Assembly: GCA_030037545.1 (NCBI GenBank)
Contig: JASHRF010000053.1
Location: 1-64,000, forward strand
From: Acidobacteriaceae bacterium
GTDB taxonomy: Bacteria > Acidobacteriota > Terriglobia > Terriglobales > Acidobacteriaceae
DNA: 64,000 nt
Direction of reading: 5' to 3'
Of this stretch, positions 8,112 to 20,026 are shown one piece after another. A model generated the notes under the pieces. The model worked only from the letters and a program-made list of their open reading frames with translations, did no database searches and was not told the origin of the DNA. Each line of letters begins with the position of its first letter. Position 1 is the stretch's first letter. The position numbers and the translations under genes were made by a program.

Positions 8112-8693
8112 ATGAAAAAAGCGAAGCTGTTACTGCTGGCTGGCGACTTTGTCGAGGATTACGAAATCATGGTTCCCTTCCAGGCTCTGCAGATGGTGGG
8201 CCACACCGTGGACGCGGTTTGCCCAGGTAAGAAAAAGGGCGAGCAGATTCGCACCGCGATTCACGATTTCGAGGGCGACCAGACCTATACCGAGAAACGC
8301 GGCCACAACTTCACGCTCAACGCCACGTTTGACGAGATTGACCCGGCGCAGTACGACGGCCTGGTGGTTCCCGGCGGGCGCGCTCCGGAGTATCTGCGCC
8401 TGAACTCCAAGGTGCTGGAAATGGTGCGTCATTTTGCCCAGGCCGACAAGCCCATTGCCGCGCTCTGCCACGGCCCTCAACTGCTGGCCGCGGCGGGTGT
8501 GCTCAAAGGAAAACGGCTCAACGCTTACCCGGCCTGCGCGCCGGAGGTGGAACTGGCGGGCGGAACTTTCGAACTGGTAGATTTTTCCGATGCCGTAGTG
8601 GACGGAAAGCTCGTGACTGGCCCCGCGTGGACTGCGCATCCGGTGTGGCTGGCTCGCTTCCTCGATGTGCTGGGCCAGCACCTGCGCGGATAG
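8112..8693 (+). CDS. DJ-1/PfpI family protein
   Basis: Start chosen at ATG 8112 because GAGGAAAG lies five bases upstream; a further upstream ATG at 8082 has no such site. The product of about 193 residues has the DJ-1/PfpI fold with the nucleophile-elbow sequence Ala-Leu-Cys-His-Gly-Pro-Gln (Cys about residue 115). It also has the early acidic residue pattern Asp-Phe-Val-Glu-Asp-Tyr-Glu. Members act as glyoxalase III, deglycase-like, chaperone or peptidase proteins in carbonyl stress; which one applies here cannot be told. It appears monocistronic, with the R1 repeat downstream. Confidence 0.9.
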   Translation: MKKAKLLLLAGDFVEDYEIMVPFQALQMVGHTVDAVCPGKKKGEQIRTAIHDFEGDQTYTEKRGHNFTLNATFDEIDPAQYDGLVVPGGRAPEYLRLNSKVLEMVRHFAQADKPIAALCHGPQLLAAAGVLKGKRLNAYPACAPEVELAGGTFELVDFSDAVVDGKLVTGPAWTAHPVWLARFLDVLGQHLRG

Positions 8694-9355
8694 ACGTCTG
8701 GATCGAAATTCCGCCTCGAAAGCGACGCCAATGGGATATGGTGCCGCTGCTGTGTGCCCCATCGTCCATCGCGGTTCACTAACGGATGCTATATCGATTA
8801 CCGCGATGGGCTGGTGAAGTTCGATTACGATCCAAAGCGCGGGCGACACTAGCTCCTAGCCGGGGTGATCGCACGTGGAAAGGTGCGCCGGCAGTGTTGA
8901 TTTCGGGTTCATACGTACCCCCCGGGGGGGTGTGTGGGATTCTGCCATGAAGCTCCTTGTTTTCTGATGGTTGGGTGCGTTTTCGGGTGCGATTAACATG
9001 CGGATTTGTGCAAGAAAACTTAACTTTTCCTGCGCTTTTTTGCCGCCTGCCGCCCCCGGATTCTCGAGCAGCCACGAGCGCCTGGGAACGTTTCTTCACA
9101 GCATAGCGGAACGGCGTAATTAACCCGCAACGAAGGGAGAAAATATATTTCCCGCCCAATGAGTGCGATGCGGGCGATGCGGCCTTGGCAAGGGCTTGAC
9201 AAGAAACGAAGAAGAGGAGCCTTTCAACAGGATGGCTGGTTTTTGAAGTGCGACTGCCCTGAGCTCCTAGCTCTGGGATGAGTTCGGCTCTTGACCGTAT
9301 GCCATACTGAAATCTGTCTGAACCCTCCCCGACAGAACCGCACAGAGGAAAGATC
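8694..9355. other. Intergenic region dominated by repeat R1
   Basis: Apart from the R1 copy (8868-9202), a short stretch 8787-8852 reads Asn-Gly-Cys-Tyr-Ile-Asp-Tyr-Arg-Asp-Gly-Leu-Val-Lys-Phe-Asp-Tyr-Asp and ends in a stop. It may be the tail of a lost gene. The 60 bp right of R1 also resemble the right flank of the copy at 38158, so the repeat may be longer than its conserved core. Confidence 0.5.
8868..9202 (-). repeat. Interspersed repeat R1, copy B
   Basis: Reverse complement of the repeat in ric. Differences from the other copies are scattered single bases and the length of the C/G tract, which is C6G7 on the plus strand here. It has no conserved reading frame. Downstream similarity to copy C continues for about 55 bp (AGGATGGCTGGTTT against AGGATTGCTGGTTT). 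Confidence 0.85.
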
Positions 9356-9835
9356 ATGCCGGGCAGCGCCAATCCGGAGTTCCTGCGCCGCGCCATTGCG
9401 CTGGCCACGGAAAATGTGGTCGGCGGCAAGGGAGGGCCGTTTGGCGCTGTGGTGGTGCACGACGGCAGAATTGTGGGCGAAGGCGCGAATGCCGTCACGG
9501 CGACGAACGATCCCACGGCGCACGCTGAAGTGAATGCCATTCGCACGGCGGCAAAGACGCTGGGCACATTCACGCTGGCCGGCTGCGAGCTGTATACCAG
9601 TTGCGAACCCTGCCCCATGTGCCTAGCGGCGGCGTACTGGGCGCGCCTGGACGCCATCTACTACGGCGCTTGCGCGGTCGACGCGGCGCGCGCCGGATTC
9701 GACGATGCGCTTCTCTACGCCGAGCTCTCGAAGCCGCATCGCGAGCGCAGGATTCCGTCTCAGCAGTTGTTGGGCGAGGAAGCCCGGGCCAGCTTTGCGG
9801 CGTGGATCGCGTCGCCCAATAAGGTCGTGTACTGA
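9356..9835 (+). CDS. guaD: Guanine deaminase-like nucleoside deaminase
   Basis: A 159-residue cytidine-deaminase-fold zinc enzyme. The zinc and catalytic residues are visible as Thr-Ala-His-Ala-Glu (His56, Glu58) and Pro-Cys-Pro-Met-Cys (Cys86, Cys89). The C-terminal region with Phe-Asp-Asp-Ala-Leu-Leu-Tyr and Glu-Leu is closer to bacterial guanine deaminases than to tRNA adenosine deaminase TadA. It would convert guanine to xanthine in purine salvage. AGGAAAGATC precedes the ATG. TadA-like substrate use is the alternative. Confidence 0.85.
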   Translation: MPGSANPEFLRRAIALATENVVGGKGGPFGAVVVHDGRIVGEGANAVTATNDPTAHAEVNAIRTAAKTLGTFTLAGCELYTSCEPCPMCLAAAYWARLDAIYYGACAVDAARAGFDDALLYAELSKPHRERRIPSQQLLGEEARASFAAWIASPNKVVY

Positions 9836-9972
9836 AAGGCGTGAACGGTGGGCCTTAGCATACTGGGCTTTGCGGTACCCAAATCACCTGGCCCAGTTGC
9901 GAGAAAGATTCTCTACCCCCTCTGTGCCATTGCGCATCCCGCCGCTTCCGTCTTATAAAATTGGGACAACCG

Positions 9973-10767
9973 ATGATGGAAACGACTCCAGCGGCTGCCG
10001 GTCAGGCATCCCGCTCAGTGCGGGACCGGGGGTCGCGGGCCGAAATCGGAAGCGAAAACAGTTCCGGCCCTATCATCAAGGTCGAAGGACTGGCAAAGAT
10101 TTACCGCACCGCGCGCGGCACGCTCACGCTTTTTGAGGATTTGCATCTCACCGTCGAAGCCGGCGAGATGGTGGCCATTATGGGCCAGTCGGGCGCCGGA
10201 AAGAGCACACTTTTACACATTCTCGGTGCTCTTGATACTCCCTCCGCAGGAACGGTATACTGCGCCTCAACCAACGTAACCGAACTCAACGCCCGGCAGG
10301 CAGCGGTGTTTCGTAATCGGCAGATCGGCTACGTCTGGCAGTTTCATTACCTGTTGCCGGAGTTTACGGCGCAGGAAAACGTGGCCCTGCCGCTGCTGGC
10401 TCGCGGCGGGGCGAAAGTTGAAGCGATGGCAATGGCGGCAAACTGGTTGAGGGAGGTGGGTTTAGCGGAGCGCAGCACCCACCGGCCCGGTGCGCTCTCG
10501 GGCGGCGAACAGCAGCGGGTGGCTCTGGCCCGGGCGCTGGTGAACCGGCCGCGCTTGCTGCTGGCCGACGAGCCCACCGGCGACCTGGACCAAACTACCG
10601 CCGGCCTGGTCTTCGATTTGATCGCGCGGTTGCACGTAAACCACAGACTCACTTCGGTTCTCGTGACCCATAACGTAGATTTGGCGGCACGGTGCACGCG
10701 CGTGCTGCGTTTGGAGAGCGGCCGGCTGACACCGCTGCCGGCTGCTCCGCCCCCTAACCCTATTTAA
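9973..10767 (+). CDS. ABC transporter ATP-binding protein, LolD/MacB type
   Basis: Complete ATPase: Walker A Gly-Gln-Ser-Gly-Ala-Gly-Lys-Ser, Q-loop Trp-Gln-Phe-His-Tyr-Leu-Leu-Pro-Glu, signature Leu-Ser-Gly-Gly-Glu-Gln-Gln-Arg, Walker B [11 protein letters not shown], and switch His. These match the LolD group, which powers extraction of lipoproteins or related MacB-type export. The ATG-ATG pair at 9973 is preferred to the TTG at 9961. About 40 N-terminal residues before the ABC core look disordered. No permease (LolC/E) is next to it, so its partner must be encoded elsewhere. Confidence 0.88.
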   Translation: MMETTPAAAGQASRSVRDRGSRAEIGSENSSGPIIKVEGLAKIYRTARGTLTLFEDLHLTVEAGEMVAIMGQSGAGKSTLLHILGALDTPSAGTVYCASTNVTELNARQAAVFRNRQIGYVWQFHYLLPEFTAQENVALPLLARGGAKVEAMAMAANWLREVGLAERSTHRPGALSGGEQQRVALARALVNRPRLLLADEPTGDLDQTTAGLVFDLIARLHVNHRLTSVLVTHNVDLAARCTRVLRLESGRLTPLPAAPPPNPI

Positions 10768-11071
10768 GGCCGCTTCCGGAATAGACAAAAGCACCTTTCC
10801 GAGGCGTTTGTGAGTCTTATAAGTAGTAAGAAACAGCCGGGTTGGACAAAAACCTGGCTGCCAACAACAGGATGGCGCACTGCGGCGTCCCCAGCGCAGC
10901 AGAATAACCGGGGCAAGCGCTCCGGCCATCCTAAAGCGGTCCGAAGGCAGGATCGGTTTTGCTTGCAGGCCTTCGGCGGCGGGTTAGAGGAAGGGCGCGC
11001 GCGGAGCAGGCCGAGGCCGGAAACTCACCGGACAGCCACCTTCGCCGATTGCCTGGATAGGGAGAAGCACC
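10768..11071. other. Intergenic region before clpC
   Basis: No gene is supported. A TTATAA-like box occurs near 10818 and could belong to a clpC promoter, but spacing to a -35 box is not convincing. GGGAGAAG just before 11072 is the clpC ribosome site. Confidence 0.4.
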
Positions 11072-13537
11072 ATGTTCGAACGCTATACGGAGAAGGCACG
11101 GCGAGTGATCTTTTTCGCCCGCTACGAGGCCAGCCAGTTCGGTTCGCCGTACATTGAAACCGAGCACCTGCTGCTGGGCCTGTTGCGGGAGGACAAGGCG
11201 TTAACCAACCGCTTTTTGCGCTCCCATGCCTCCGTGGAGTCGATCCGGAAGCAGATCGAGGCACACACCACGATCCGCGAAAAGGTATCGACCAGCGTCG
11301 ATCTCCCGCTTTCCAACGAGTGCAAGCGGGTGCTGGCCTATGCCGCAGAAGAAGCCGAGCGCCTGGGCCACAAGCACATCGGAACTGAGCATCTGCTGCT
11401 GGGGCTGCTGCGCGAGGAAAAATGCTTTGCTTCAGAGATTTTGCAGGAGCGCGGCCTGAAGCTGGCGCAGATTCGCGACGAGCTGGCGCGCGTGACGCAG
11501 GAGAAGACTCCCGCTCCGCAGCGGCAGCGCGAGTCCAGCCTGCTGGCTGAGTTCAGCCGCGACCTCACCCAGGCGGCCATGGACGGACAGCTAGATCCGC
11601 TCGTGGGCCGCGATGGCGAGCTGGAGCGCGTGGTCCAGATTCTCTGCCGCCGTACCAAGAATAACCCGGTTTTGATCGGCGAGCCGGGCGTGGGCAAGAC
11701 GGCTATCGTCGAAGGCCTGGCCCAGCGCATCTCCGACGGCGAAGTGCCGAGTTTCCTCGCGGATAAGCGTGTGCTGGGGCTCGACTTGTCGCTCATCGTA
11801 GCCGGAACCAAGTACCGCGGCCAGTTCGAGGAGCGGCTCAAGACCATCATGAAAGAGCTGATGGAGAATCAGAACTCCATCGTCTTCATCGACGAGCTGC
11901 ATACGCTGGTTGGCGCCGGCTCGGCCGAGGGCTCGCTCGACGCGGCCAATATCCTCAAGCCGGCGCTCTCGCGCGGCGAGATCCAGTGCATCGGCGCCAC
12001 GACTCCGGCGGAATACCGCAAGTCCATTGAGAAAGACCGCTCGCTGGAGCGCCGCTTCCAGGCCGTTAAGGTTCCGCCGCCGACCGAAGCCGACGCGGTA
12101 AAGATCATTATGGGCATTAAGGACCGCTATGAGAAGTTCCACGCGGTCAGCTACACGGATGCGGCCGTGGAATTTGCCGTGTCGCATTCGAACCGCTACA
12201 TTCCCGACCGTTTCCTGCCCGACAAAGCCATCGATCTCATCGACGAGGCGGGCGCGAGGGTGAAGCTGCGCCAGACCTCGCTTCCCGATGAAATTACAGA
12301 AGTGCAGAAGCGGATCAAGTTTATCGTGCACCGCATGGACTCGGCGATTGCCAATCACGAGTTCGAGAAAGCTCGGTTCTACTCCGACGAGGAGCGGAAG
12401 GAGCGCGAAAACCTGCGCGCCCTGCGCGATAAGTATCATCTGGACGACTCGGCGGCCGGAATCGTGGGCCGCGAGGACATCGAGGACGTGGTCAGCCGCT
12501 GGACCGGCGTGCCCGTGACCAGCATCAAGGAAGAAGAAACCCAGAAACTGCTCCGCGTGGAAGAAGAGCTGCACAAACGCGTCATCTCGCAGGACAAGGC
12601 GATCTCCGCGCTGGCCCGCGCCATTCGCCGGTCGCGTGCCGGTCTAAAGTCGCCGCACCGGCCCATCGGTTCTTTCCTATTCCTTGGGCCGACCGGCGTA
12701 GGCAAAACAGAAATGGCGCGCACTCTGGCGCAGTTCCTCTTCGGCTCTGACAAGGCGCTCATTCGCTTCGATATGTCGGAGTTCATGGAGAAGCACTCGG
12801 TCTCCAAGCTCATCGGCTCACCTCCGGGATATGTGGGCTACGAGGAGGGCGGCCAGCTCACCGAGCGCGTCAAGCGTTCTCCGTATTCGGTTGTCCTGCT
12901 CGACGAAATCGAAAAGGCGCACCCGGATGTGTTCAACATCCTGTTGCAGGTCTTTGAGGACGGCCAATTGACCGACGGACTGGGCAACACCGTCGACTTC
13001 AAAAACACCATCCTTATCATGACCTCCAACATCGGCGCGCGCCACCTGCAGAAGAAGCAGGGGCTCGGTTTCCAGAGCGATCGCGACGACCTGGTCAACG
13101 AAAAGGTCGAGGAGCTGGTGAAGAACGAAGTCAAGAAGACGTTCAATCCCGAGTTCCTCAACCGCCTCGATGAAGTGATTCTCTTCCAGTCGCTCTCCGA
13201 CGCGGATCTGATCCAGATCGTCGAGCTCCTGGTGCAGCAGCTGAACGGCAACCTGGCGCAGAAGGCGATCACAATTTCCGTGACCGACGAAGCCAAGAAG
13301 TGGATTCTTGAAAAGACGCTCGTGGACCGCAGCTACGGCGCGCGCCCGTTGCGCCGCGCGCTGCAGCGCTACGTCGAGGACCCGCTCTCTGAGGCGCTGA
13401 TTGCTGGTCAGATTCCCAACCGGCCGGCGTTCCTCGAAGTCTACCTCGACGCCAACCAGTTATTCTACCGTCCGTTAAGTGAAGACGAGAGCGGCAGTGA
13501 CGAGAAATCGGCAGGCGTGGCGCTGTCGAGCAACTGA
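11072..13537 (+). CDS. clpC: ClpC-type AAA+ unfoldase (Clp protease ATP-binding subunit)
   Basis: An 821-residue class-1 Hsp100 that unfolds proteins and feeds them to ClpP. It has two N-terminal Clp-N repeats (residues 1-145), a first AAA+ module with Gly-Glu-Pro-Gly-Val-Gly-Lys-Thr (about 204), and a short middle domain with a UVR-like coiled stretch (Phe-Glu-Lys-Ala-Arg-Phe, about 425-445). The second AAA+ module has Gly-Pro-Thr-Gly-Val-Gly-Lys-Thr (about 540) and a ClpP-contact tripeptide region near Gly-Leu-Gly-Phe. The short middle domain separates it from ClpB. No McsAB or CtsR genes are adjacent. A strong terminator follows, so the gene is monocistronic. Confidence 0.95.
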   Translation: MFERYTEKARRVIFFARYEASQFGSPYIETEHLLLGLLREDKALTNRFLRSHASVESIRKQIEAHTTIREKVSTSVDLPLSNECKRVLAYAAEEAERLGHKHIGTEHLLLGLLREEKCFASEILQERGLKLAQIRDELARVTQEKTPAPQRQRESSLLAEFSRDLTQAAMDGQLDPLVGRDGELERVVQILCRRTKNNPVLIGEPGVGKTAIVEGLAQRISDGEVPSFLADKRVLGLDLSLIVAGTKYRGQFEERLKTIMKELMENQNSIVFIDELHTLVGAGSAEGSLDAANILKPALSRGEIQCIGATTPAEYRKSIEKDRSLERRFQAVKVPPPTEADAVKIIMGIKDRYEKFHAVSYTDAAVEFAVSHSNRYIPDRFLPDKAIDLIDEAGARVKLRQTSLPDEITEVQKRIKFIVHRMDSAIANHEFEKARFYSDEERKERENLRALRDKYHLDDSAAGIVGREDIEDVVSRWTGVPVTSIKEEETQKLLRVEEELHKRVISQDKAISALARAIRRSRAGLKSPHRPIGSFLFLGPTGVGKTEMARTLAQFLFGSDKALIRFDMSEFMEKHSVSKLIGSPPGYVGYEEGGQLTERVKRSPYSVVLLDEIEKAHPDVFNILLQVFEDGQLTDGLGNTVDFKNTILIMTSNIGARHLQKKQGLGFQSDRDDLVNEKVEELVKNEVKKTFNPEFLNRLDEVILFQSLSDADLIQIVELLVQQLNGNLAQKAITISVTDEAKKWILEKTLVDRSYGARPLRRALQRYVEDPLSEALIAGQIPNRPAFLEVYLDANQLFYRPLSEDESGSDEKSAGVALSSN

Positions 13538-13560
13538 ACCAGGTCAGCATCTCAAACCTT

Positions 13561-13592
13561 AAAAGCCCCGGGCTTCGCGCCAGGGCTTTTTT
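13561..13592 (+). terminator. Rho-independent terminator of clpC
   Basis: AAAAGCCC at 13561-13568 pairs with GGGCTTTT at 13583-13590, followed by further T. The hairpin loop is GC-rich. It lies 24 bases after the clpC stop. Confidence 0.9.
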
Positions 13593-13629
13593 GCGTTCGA
13601 CAACGAGCGAAACTCAGCAGGGGGCGAGC

Positions 13630-13917
13630 TCAGGGGCGCATAATCCACAGCAGCAGAACCCATGTGATTGAAATCGCTGCCAAAACGGCGACCGCCAACC
13701 TCGCCAAATGGCGATCAGGCGCATCAACCTTCAGGATCTCCGGTGGTATCCCCGCTTCCTGGCTCCCCGGCTCCTTGCTCGTTTTAATTTGGCCGATGAG
13801 ATAGGGCTTGTCTGGCAGGCGCGAGGCGGGAAACCACGTGTTGGACTTCAGGAAGGAATAAAATCCGCCAGGTTCCACGCTGGAGCCCCGGCGCTTCACG
13901 GCACGGATGATCTTCAT
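13630..13917 (-). CDS. Small tail-anchored membrane protein, unknown
   Basis: A 95-residue protein with AGGAGGAAGCC directly before its ATG, one of the best ribosome sites in the window. The N-terminal 60 residues are polar and Pro-rich. Residues about 68-92 form one hydrophobic segment (Leu-Ala-Arg-Leu-Ala-Val-Ala-Val-Leu-Ala-Ala-Ile-Ser-Ile-Thr-Trp-Val-Leu-Leu-Leu), so it may be anchored by its C-terminus. It converges with clpC. I do not recognise a family. Confidence 0.6.
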   Translation of the reverse strand: MKIIRAVKRRGSSVEPGGFYSFLKSNTWFPASRLPDKPYLIGQIKTSKEPGSQEAGIPPEILKVDAPDRHLARLAVAVLAAISITWVLLLWIMRP

Positions 13918-14278
13918 GGCTTCCTCCTGAATCTGAGCGCGAATTTGCGCTCAGCCGCCGCGATTTTCGGAGTAGATTTCGAGGAGAATCGCGGACAATC
14001 GAAATTAGAGCATGGCGGCCAACGATGCGCAAAAGGGGTGAGATTTCTCAATCCCAGAAAATGGGCGATGACCTGCCCAGCCTGTTTGCACCGCCTCCCA
14101 TCTTTTTCACAAGGTGAAAAACCTTTCATTGACGCAAACAGCCGCAACCCGGCAGAATGGATAAAGTCTCGTTGTCCAAGGCCGTGGGCCGAGCGCTTCC
14201 GCGGCTGATGTAGTCTGAGCGCTTTTCCTCGCGCGGAAGGGCCGCCGCAGAAGAAACCAACGAGAGAGCGAGGTTGCA
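13918..14278. other. Intergenic region between divergent small membrane genes
   Basis: No gene is supported on either strand. The perfect inverted repeat TTTTTCAC-AAG-GTGAAAAA at 14103-14121 lies in it and could be an operator or a small hairpin. It is about 160 bases before the DUF6580 gene and 190 bases before the 13917 start. Confidence 0.5.
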
Positions 14279-14821
14279 ATGATCGCCTATCTTCTGATCC
14301 TGATTGCCGTGCTGACCCGTGTGCTGCCCCATGCAGGGTGGATGAACTTTACCGCGGTGGGCGGCGCGCTTATTTACTTTGGCGCGCGGCGGCCTTGGCG
14401 GGAAATGTTCGGTCCGCTGGCGGCACTAATGGCAACAGACTTCTACCTGACCACCTTTACGTACCATTACGCCTTCCGCTGGCAGGCCTATGTGACCACC
14501 TGGGCGTGGTACGCGGCAGCCATGGCGCTGGGCTGGATCCTGCTGCGCACGCGCGTGAGCTGGCTGCGCGGGTGCGCAGCAGCGTTACTGGGACCGACCT
14601 CGTTCTTTGTAGTCTCGAATTACGCGGTGTGGGCGGCGGGTGGAATGTATCCGCGGACCATGGGCGGCCTCGAAGCCTGCTACGTGGCGGCGATTCCGTT
14701 CTATCGCAACGACCTGATTTCGACGGCGCTGGTGCTGGGCGCGGCGTTCGGAGTTCCGGCGCTGGTGCGCAAAATGCGCGCTGCGGCGAATATGCAGCCG
14801 CTCAGCAAGGCAGCGAGTTAG
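14279..14821 (+). CDS. DUF6580 family membrane protein
   Basis: A 180-residue polytopic protein with five or six hydrophobic segments. It starts Met-Ile-Ala-Tyr-Leu-Leu-Ile-Leu-Ile-Ala-Val-Leu-Thr-Arg-Val-Leu-Pro-His, followed by Asn-Phe-Thr-Ala-Val-Gly-Gly-Ala. The pattern (Arg-x-Leu-Pro-His near the start, a central Asp-Phe-Tyr-Leu-Thr, and Ser-Asn-Tyr-Ala-Val-Trp) matches DUF6580, described only as putative transport proteins. GAGAGAGCGAGG precedes the ATG. No neighbour points to a substrate. Confidence 0.8.
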   Translation: MIAYLLILIAVLTRVLPHAGWMNFTAVGGALIYFGARRPWREMFGPLAALMATDFYLTTFTYHYAFRWQAYVTTWAWYAAAMALGWILLRTRVSWLRGCAAALLGPTSFFVVSNYAVWAAGGMYPRTMGGLEACYVAAIPFYRNDLISTALVLGAAFGVPALVRKMRAAANMQPLSKAAS

Positions 14822-14856
14822 CAGGTCAGCAATCCCGCCAAACGACAAACGGCGCG

Positions 14857-14886
14857 ACCTGGGGTTGCGCCGCTTTGCTTGTGATT
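14857..14886 (+). terminator. Probable terminator after the DUF6580 gene
   Basis: ACGGCGCGACC and GGTTGCGCCGCTTTGCTT form a hairpin (CGGCGC paired with GCGCCG) followed by a T-rich tail. It lies about 40 bases after the stop codon. Confidence 0.6.
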
Positions 14887-14962
14887 CCATTTTCGGAGCC
14901 GAGGCCGGCACCGCGCTAGCCCGCTGACTCGCTGACTTGCTGCTTCGCTCGGCGCGCCGCTC

Positions 14963-17155
<2,193 letters not shown>

Positions 17156-17444
17156 GCTCATCGGCGCGCCGGGTCAACAGCAGCGGCAAGAGCGCAACGG
17201 AAGCCAGTAGAAAGTCGATCCACATGCGAGAGTCCTTTCCGGTGCCGGCGACAAGTGCCAGTTATTAGTCGTCAGTTATCAGTTGTCAGTTATCAGTTAT
17301 CTAAGTACCGCGGCAAATGAACGCGCTGTCATCCCGAGCGAGCGCAGCGAGTCGAAGGATCTGCGGTTGTGGTTGGGATGCCGGATTCATGCAACGAACT
17401 TCTTTGATCGCCGATGTCCGACCTGTTCCCTTGTTCCCTGTTTC
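17156..17444. other. Intergenic region after ligA with simple repeats
   Basis: Holds a short tandem array (17260-17301) and a GTCATCCCGAGCGAGCGCA repeat (17329-17370) but no gene. The run of text after 17400 contains phrases typical of degenerate intergenic DNA in this genome. Confidence 0.5.
17260..17301. repeat. Tandem AGTTATCAGT-type repeat
   Basis: Four to five imperfect copies of a unit close to GTCAGTTATCA occur in a row. Similar AGTT-CACAGTT phrases form the palindromic cluster at 23213-23341. No function is evident. Confidence 0.7.
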
Positions 17445-18110
17445 TCATTCCCCGCCGGAAATTCGGCGGGACACAATCTCCGGCCGGTGCTCGGCGGCGC
17501 GCTGGGTGCGCTCACGCTCGCGCTCCCAGGCTTCGGCGCGCCGGTTGCGGGTGGCGACGCGCAGTGGATCATCCGGAGTTACGGGTGGAATTGCGGGCAG
17601 GCTGCCGCTGTGCGGGCGCTCGCGCATCGTCACCACGGCGGGCGCGGGCCACACAGCGGGCCAGGTCGCAATTGGCTGTGCCGGCTGCAGCGTAGCCGAG
17701 GACGCGGGCTCTCCGGAGGCTGAAGATGACGTGAGGCTGGTGTCGAATCCCGAGCTCAGGGATGCGTTCGAGCTGCGGCGCGGGTTCGAGCTCGCACCTG
17801 CATCCATCCCCCGGACTGCCCTCGCGCCCATGAGGCTGGCATTCGCTTGCACCTCCAACTCGATCTCATCGGAAACTACTTCTTCCACTTTGTTTCCACT
17901 CTTTTGTGCGATCACGCCGGCCATAAATTCGTCGACCAGCTTGTGCAGGCAGGCCTGGCCGCACAGGTGCTTGGAGCCGGTGCGCAGGCGGTTGCGCGAA
18001 TTCCACCCGCTCACCCGCAACTCACCCACCTGCTCCCAGACCACGAACCAATGGTTGGTCTGCTTCTTTTCAGCTCCACAGATATCGCACGATATTGCCT
18101 GCCGGATCAC
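17445..18110 (-). CDS. Zinc-finger-like hypothetical protein
   Basis: A 221-residue protein that starts at GTG with GAGGGGTAAGCC upstream. The first 50 residues contain Cys-Asp-Ile-Cys-Gly and, after about 40 residues, His-Leu-Cys-Gly-Gln-Ala-Cys-Leu-His. This looks like a treble-clef or rubredoxin-like zinc site. The rest is Ser/Pro/Ala-rich and probably unstructured, ending with an Arg/Glu-rich helix. It may bind nucleic acid or protein through the finger, but nothing proves this. The neighbours give no clue. Confidence 0.65.
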   Translation of the reverse strand: MIRQAISCDICGAEKKQTNHWFVVWEQVGELRVSGWNSRNRLRTGSKHLCGQACLHKLVDEFMAGVIAQKSGNKVEEVVSDEIELEVQANASLMGARAVRGMDAGASSNPRRSSNASLSSGFDTSLTSSSASGEPASSATLQPAQPIATWPAVWPAPAVVTMRERPHSGSLPAIPPVTPDDPLRVATRNRRAEAWERERERTQRAAEHRPEIVSRRISGGE

Positions 18111-18651
18111 GGCTTACCCCTCATTCCGCGCACTCTCTCCACGCTGGAGCCGCGGCGGCGAGCCGGCCCCGCGCATGGAACACGCCATCCGTCACCGGCC
18201 CTGCGCGCTCCAGCGCTTCCCGGGGATTGCTCTCTCTTCTAGTTCATCGCGCGCGGGACCGAAGGAGGTGAGCGGCGTAAAACAGGAATCGACACTGGTG
18301 TCAAAACGGGAGAGGAGTCACCCCGCCGTCCTGAAAGGGAACGGATTCCGCAGTTTGCGTAGCTAGCGGAGCTGGTCGGACGGCGGCTCTCAGCGACCTG
18401 GCGAGTCAGTCAGAGAATCCTGCGTGCCGCACCCTCCGTGCGGACTTCCGCGTCCGGGCATAGAATGGTGCGCAGAATCGGCGAGGCGGCGCGCGATGAG
18501 CGGGAATGCGGACGGGAAGAAATCGCTCGGCAAAGCGTTTTCACAATCACTGTCAACCGAAAGCGAAACACGAAAACTGTGAAAACGCTGCGCGATCACT
18601 TCTTCTTTGACTTCGCTTCAGCGATCCTCGTTTAGTAACCGCGTTCCTGCC
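18111..18651. other. Intergenic region with a 12-bp inverted repeat
   Basis: No gene is supported. AGCGTTTTCACA at 18534-18545 and TGTGAAAACGCT at 18578-18589 are perfect reverse complements 32 bases apart. They could form a long-loop hairpin downstream of the following minus-strand dehydrogenase gene. Confidence 0.5.
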
Positions 18652-19656
18652 TCATCCCACCGTCAGCACCAGCTTGCCGAAGTGGCTGCCTTCTTCCATC
18701 TTCTCCAGCACCTCGCGCGCCTGCGTCCAGTGGAACTCCTCGCCCACCGGCCGCAGTTGCGCCAGGGTTACGGCGCGGTTCATCTGGATGAAATCGCTCC
18801 GCGAGCCCACGTAGATGCCGTGAATGCGCGCCATTTTGTGCAGGATGGTGGGAATTGCCAGCGGCTCCGCCGCGCCCGACAGCACGCCCACCTGCGCCAC
18901 CATCCCACCGTAGCGCACCGCCTTAAGAGAGCGCGGCAGTGTGCCCGATCCGCCCACCTCCACTACCAGGTCCACGCCCTCGCCGCCCGTCTGGTCCAAC
19001 GCCCAGCGGTCCCATTCCGGGTTGTCGCGATAATTGAGCCCCGCATCCAGGCCCATAGAGCTGGCCCGCTCCAGCTTTTCGTAACTCGACGAGATGCCAA
19101 TCACGCGCGCGCCGCGCAGCCGCGCAAACTGCAAGGCAAAAATCGATACGCCGCCCGTGCCCTGGATCAGCACCGTTGTCCCCGGCTTCACGTCTCCAGC
19201 CGCAAGCGCATTCCATGCTGTCACCGCCGCGCAAGGCAGCGTGGACGCCTCCTGGAAGCTCAGATGCTCGGGAATTTCAACCAGTCCGTCCTGGTTGAGG
19301 ACCACAAAATCGGCCAACATGCCGTCCGTGTCGCCGCCCAACGCACCCCTGGTGCGCTCCGCAGACAGCGGGCCGTCCAGCCAGGCCTGCATAAAAATCC
19401 CGGCCACGCGGTCCCCGGGTTTCCACGCCGTCACGCCCGGACCCACCTCCACCACCTCGCCAGCGCCATCGGAACAAGGAATCCGCGGCAGCCGCATTTT
19501 GGGGTTGTAGAGCCCCTTCACTATCATCAAATCGCGAAAATTCAAGGAAACCGCGCGCACCGCAATCAAAACCCCGCGGGGCCCCAGCGCCGGCGTGGGA
19601 CGCTCCACAAACTCTAAAGAATCAATGCCAAACGAAGAAATTTGCCAGGCGCGCAT
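18652..19656 (-). CDS. Zinc-independent MDR-family oxidoreductase (quinone-reductase-like)
   Basis: Start set at ATG 19654-19656 because GAAGGAGAAATT lies just upstream. The product of about 334 residues is a medium-chain dehydrogenase/reductase with a GroES-like N-domain and a Rossmann domain. The cofactor motif reads Gly-Thr-Gly-Gly-Val-Ser-Ile-Phe-Ala-Leu-Gln (about residue 166), and the following Gly-Ile-Ser-Ser-Ser-Tyr-Glu-Lys suits NADP. The Cys and His ligands of the catalytic zinc are absent (Leu-Asn-Phe-Arg-Asp in place of a Cys-His pattern), as in quinone oxidoreductases and zinc-free relatives. The substrate is unknown. Confidence 0.85.
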   Translation of the reverse strand: MRAWQISSFGIDSLEFVERPTPALGPRGVLIAVRAVSLNFRDLMIVKGLYNPKMRLPRIPCSDGAGEVVEVGPGVTAWKPGDRVAGIFMQAWLDGPLSAERTRGALGGDTDGMLADFVVLNQDGLVEIPEHLSFQEASTLPCAAVTAWNALAAGDVKPGTTVLIQGTGGVSIFALQFARLRGARVIGISSSYEKLERASSMGLDAGLNYRDNPEWDRWALDQTGGEGVDLVVEVGGSGTLPRSLKAVRYGGMVAQVGVLSGAAEPLAIPTILHKMARIHGIYVGSRSDFIQMNRAVTLAQLRPVGEEFHWTQAREVLEKMEEGSHFGKLVLTVG

Positions 19657-19736
19657 GCCGAATTTCTCCTTCACCGCGGGTTAACTGAGTTCATACCGCG
19701 GGATGAATTCCCAAAAACTACTCGTAAAATGAAGAT

Positions 19737-19988
19737 ATGGCTCGTGGTTGGGAAAGTAAATCCGTGGAGGAACAGATGGCAAGTGTCTTGGAACCGCAGG
19801 CTGCCGCCGGCAGCGTCGAGGATCGACGCATGGCGGCACAGCATCGCGCGGAACGAGAACGTGAAAAGCAAGCCCTCAACCTGCAACGCGAAAATATCCT
19901 CTCGCAACGCACTTCGAATCCGGCTCGCCGCTCCGCTCTGGAAGCCGCCCTGGCCCAGATCGAAGCCCAGATTCACGCTCTCGGCTAA
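19737..19988 (+). CDS. Small coiled-coil hypothetical protein
   Basis: An 83-residue protein with a long central helix rich in Arg, Glu, Gln and Ala (Arg-Met-Ala-Ala-Gln-His-Arg-Ala-Glu-Arg-Glu-Arg-Glu-Lys). A second helix follows (Leu-Glu-Ala-Ala-Leu-Ala-Gln-Ile-Glu). It is probably cytoplasmic. The base pattern fits real coding sequence and the reading frame is short and clean. No ribosome site stands out and no family is recognised. It is transcribed divergently from the MDR oxidoreductase. Confidence 0.6.
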   Translation: MARGWESKSVEEQMASVLEPQAAAGSVEDRRMAAQHRAEREREKQALNLQRENILSQRTSNPARRSALEAALAQIEAQIHALG

Positions 19989-20026
19989 ACGGCGCAGAAG
20001 CGCTGCCCCGCTGGCTAGCCGACCCG

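Noticed and set aside
11591..12574. Long minus-strand frame inside clpC
   Set aside because: Shadow of the clpC coding strand; no ribosome site or domain.
18607..19617. A 336-codon plus-strand frame opposite the MDR oxidoreductase
   Set aside because: His/Arg-rich composition typical of antisense translation of a GC-rich gene.
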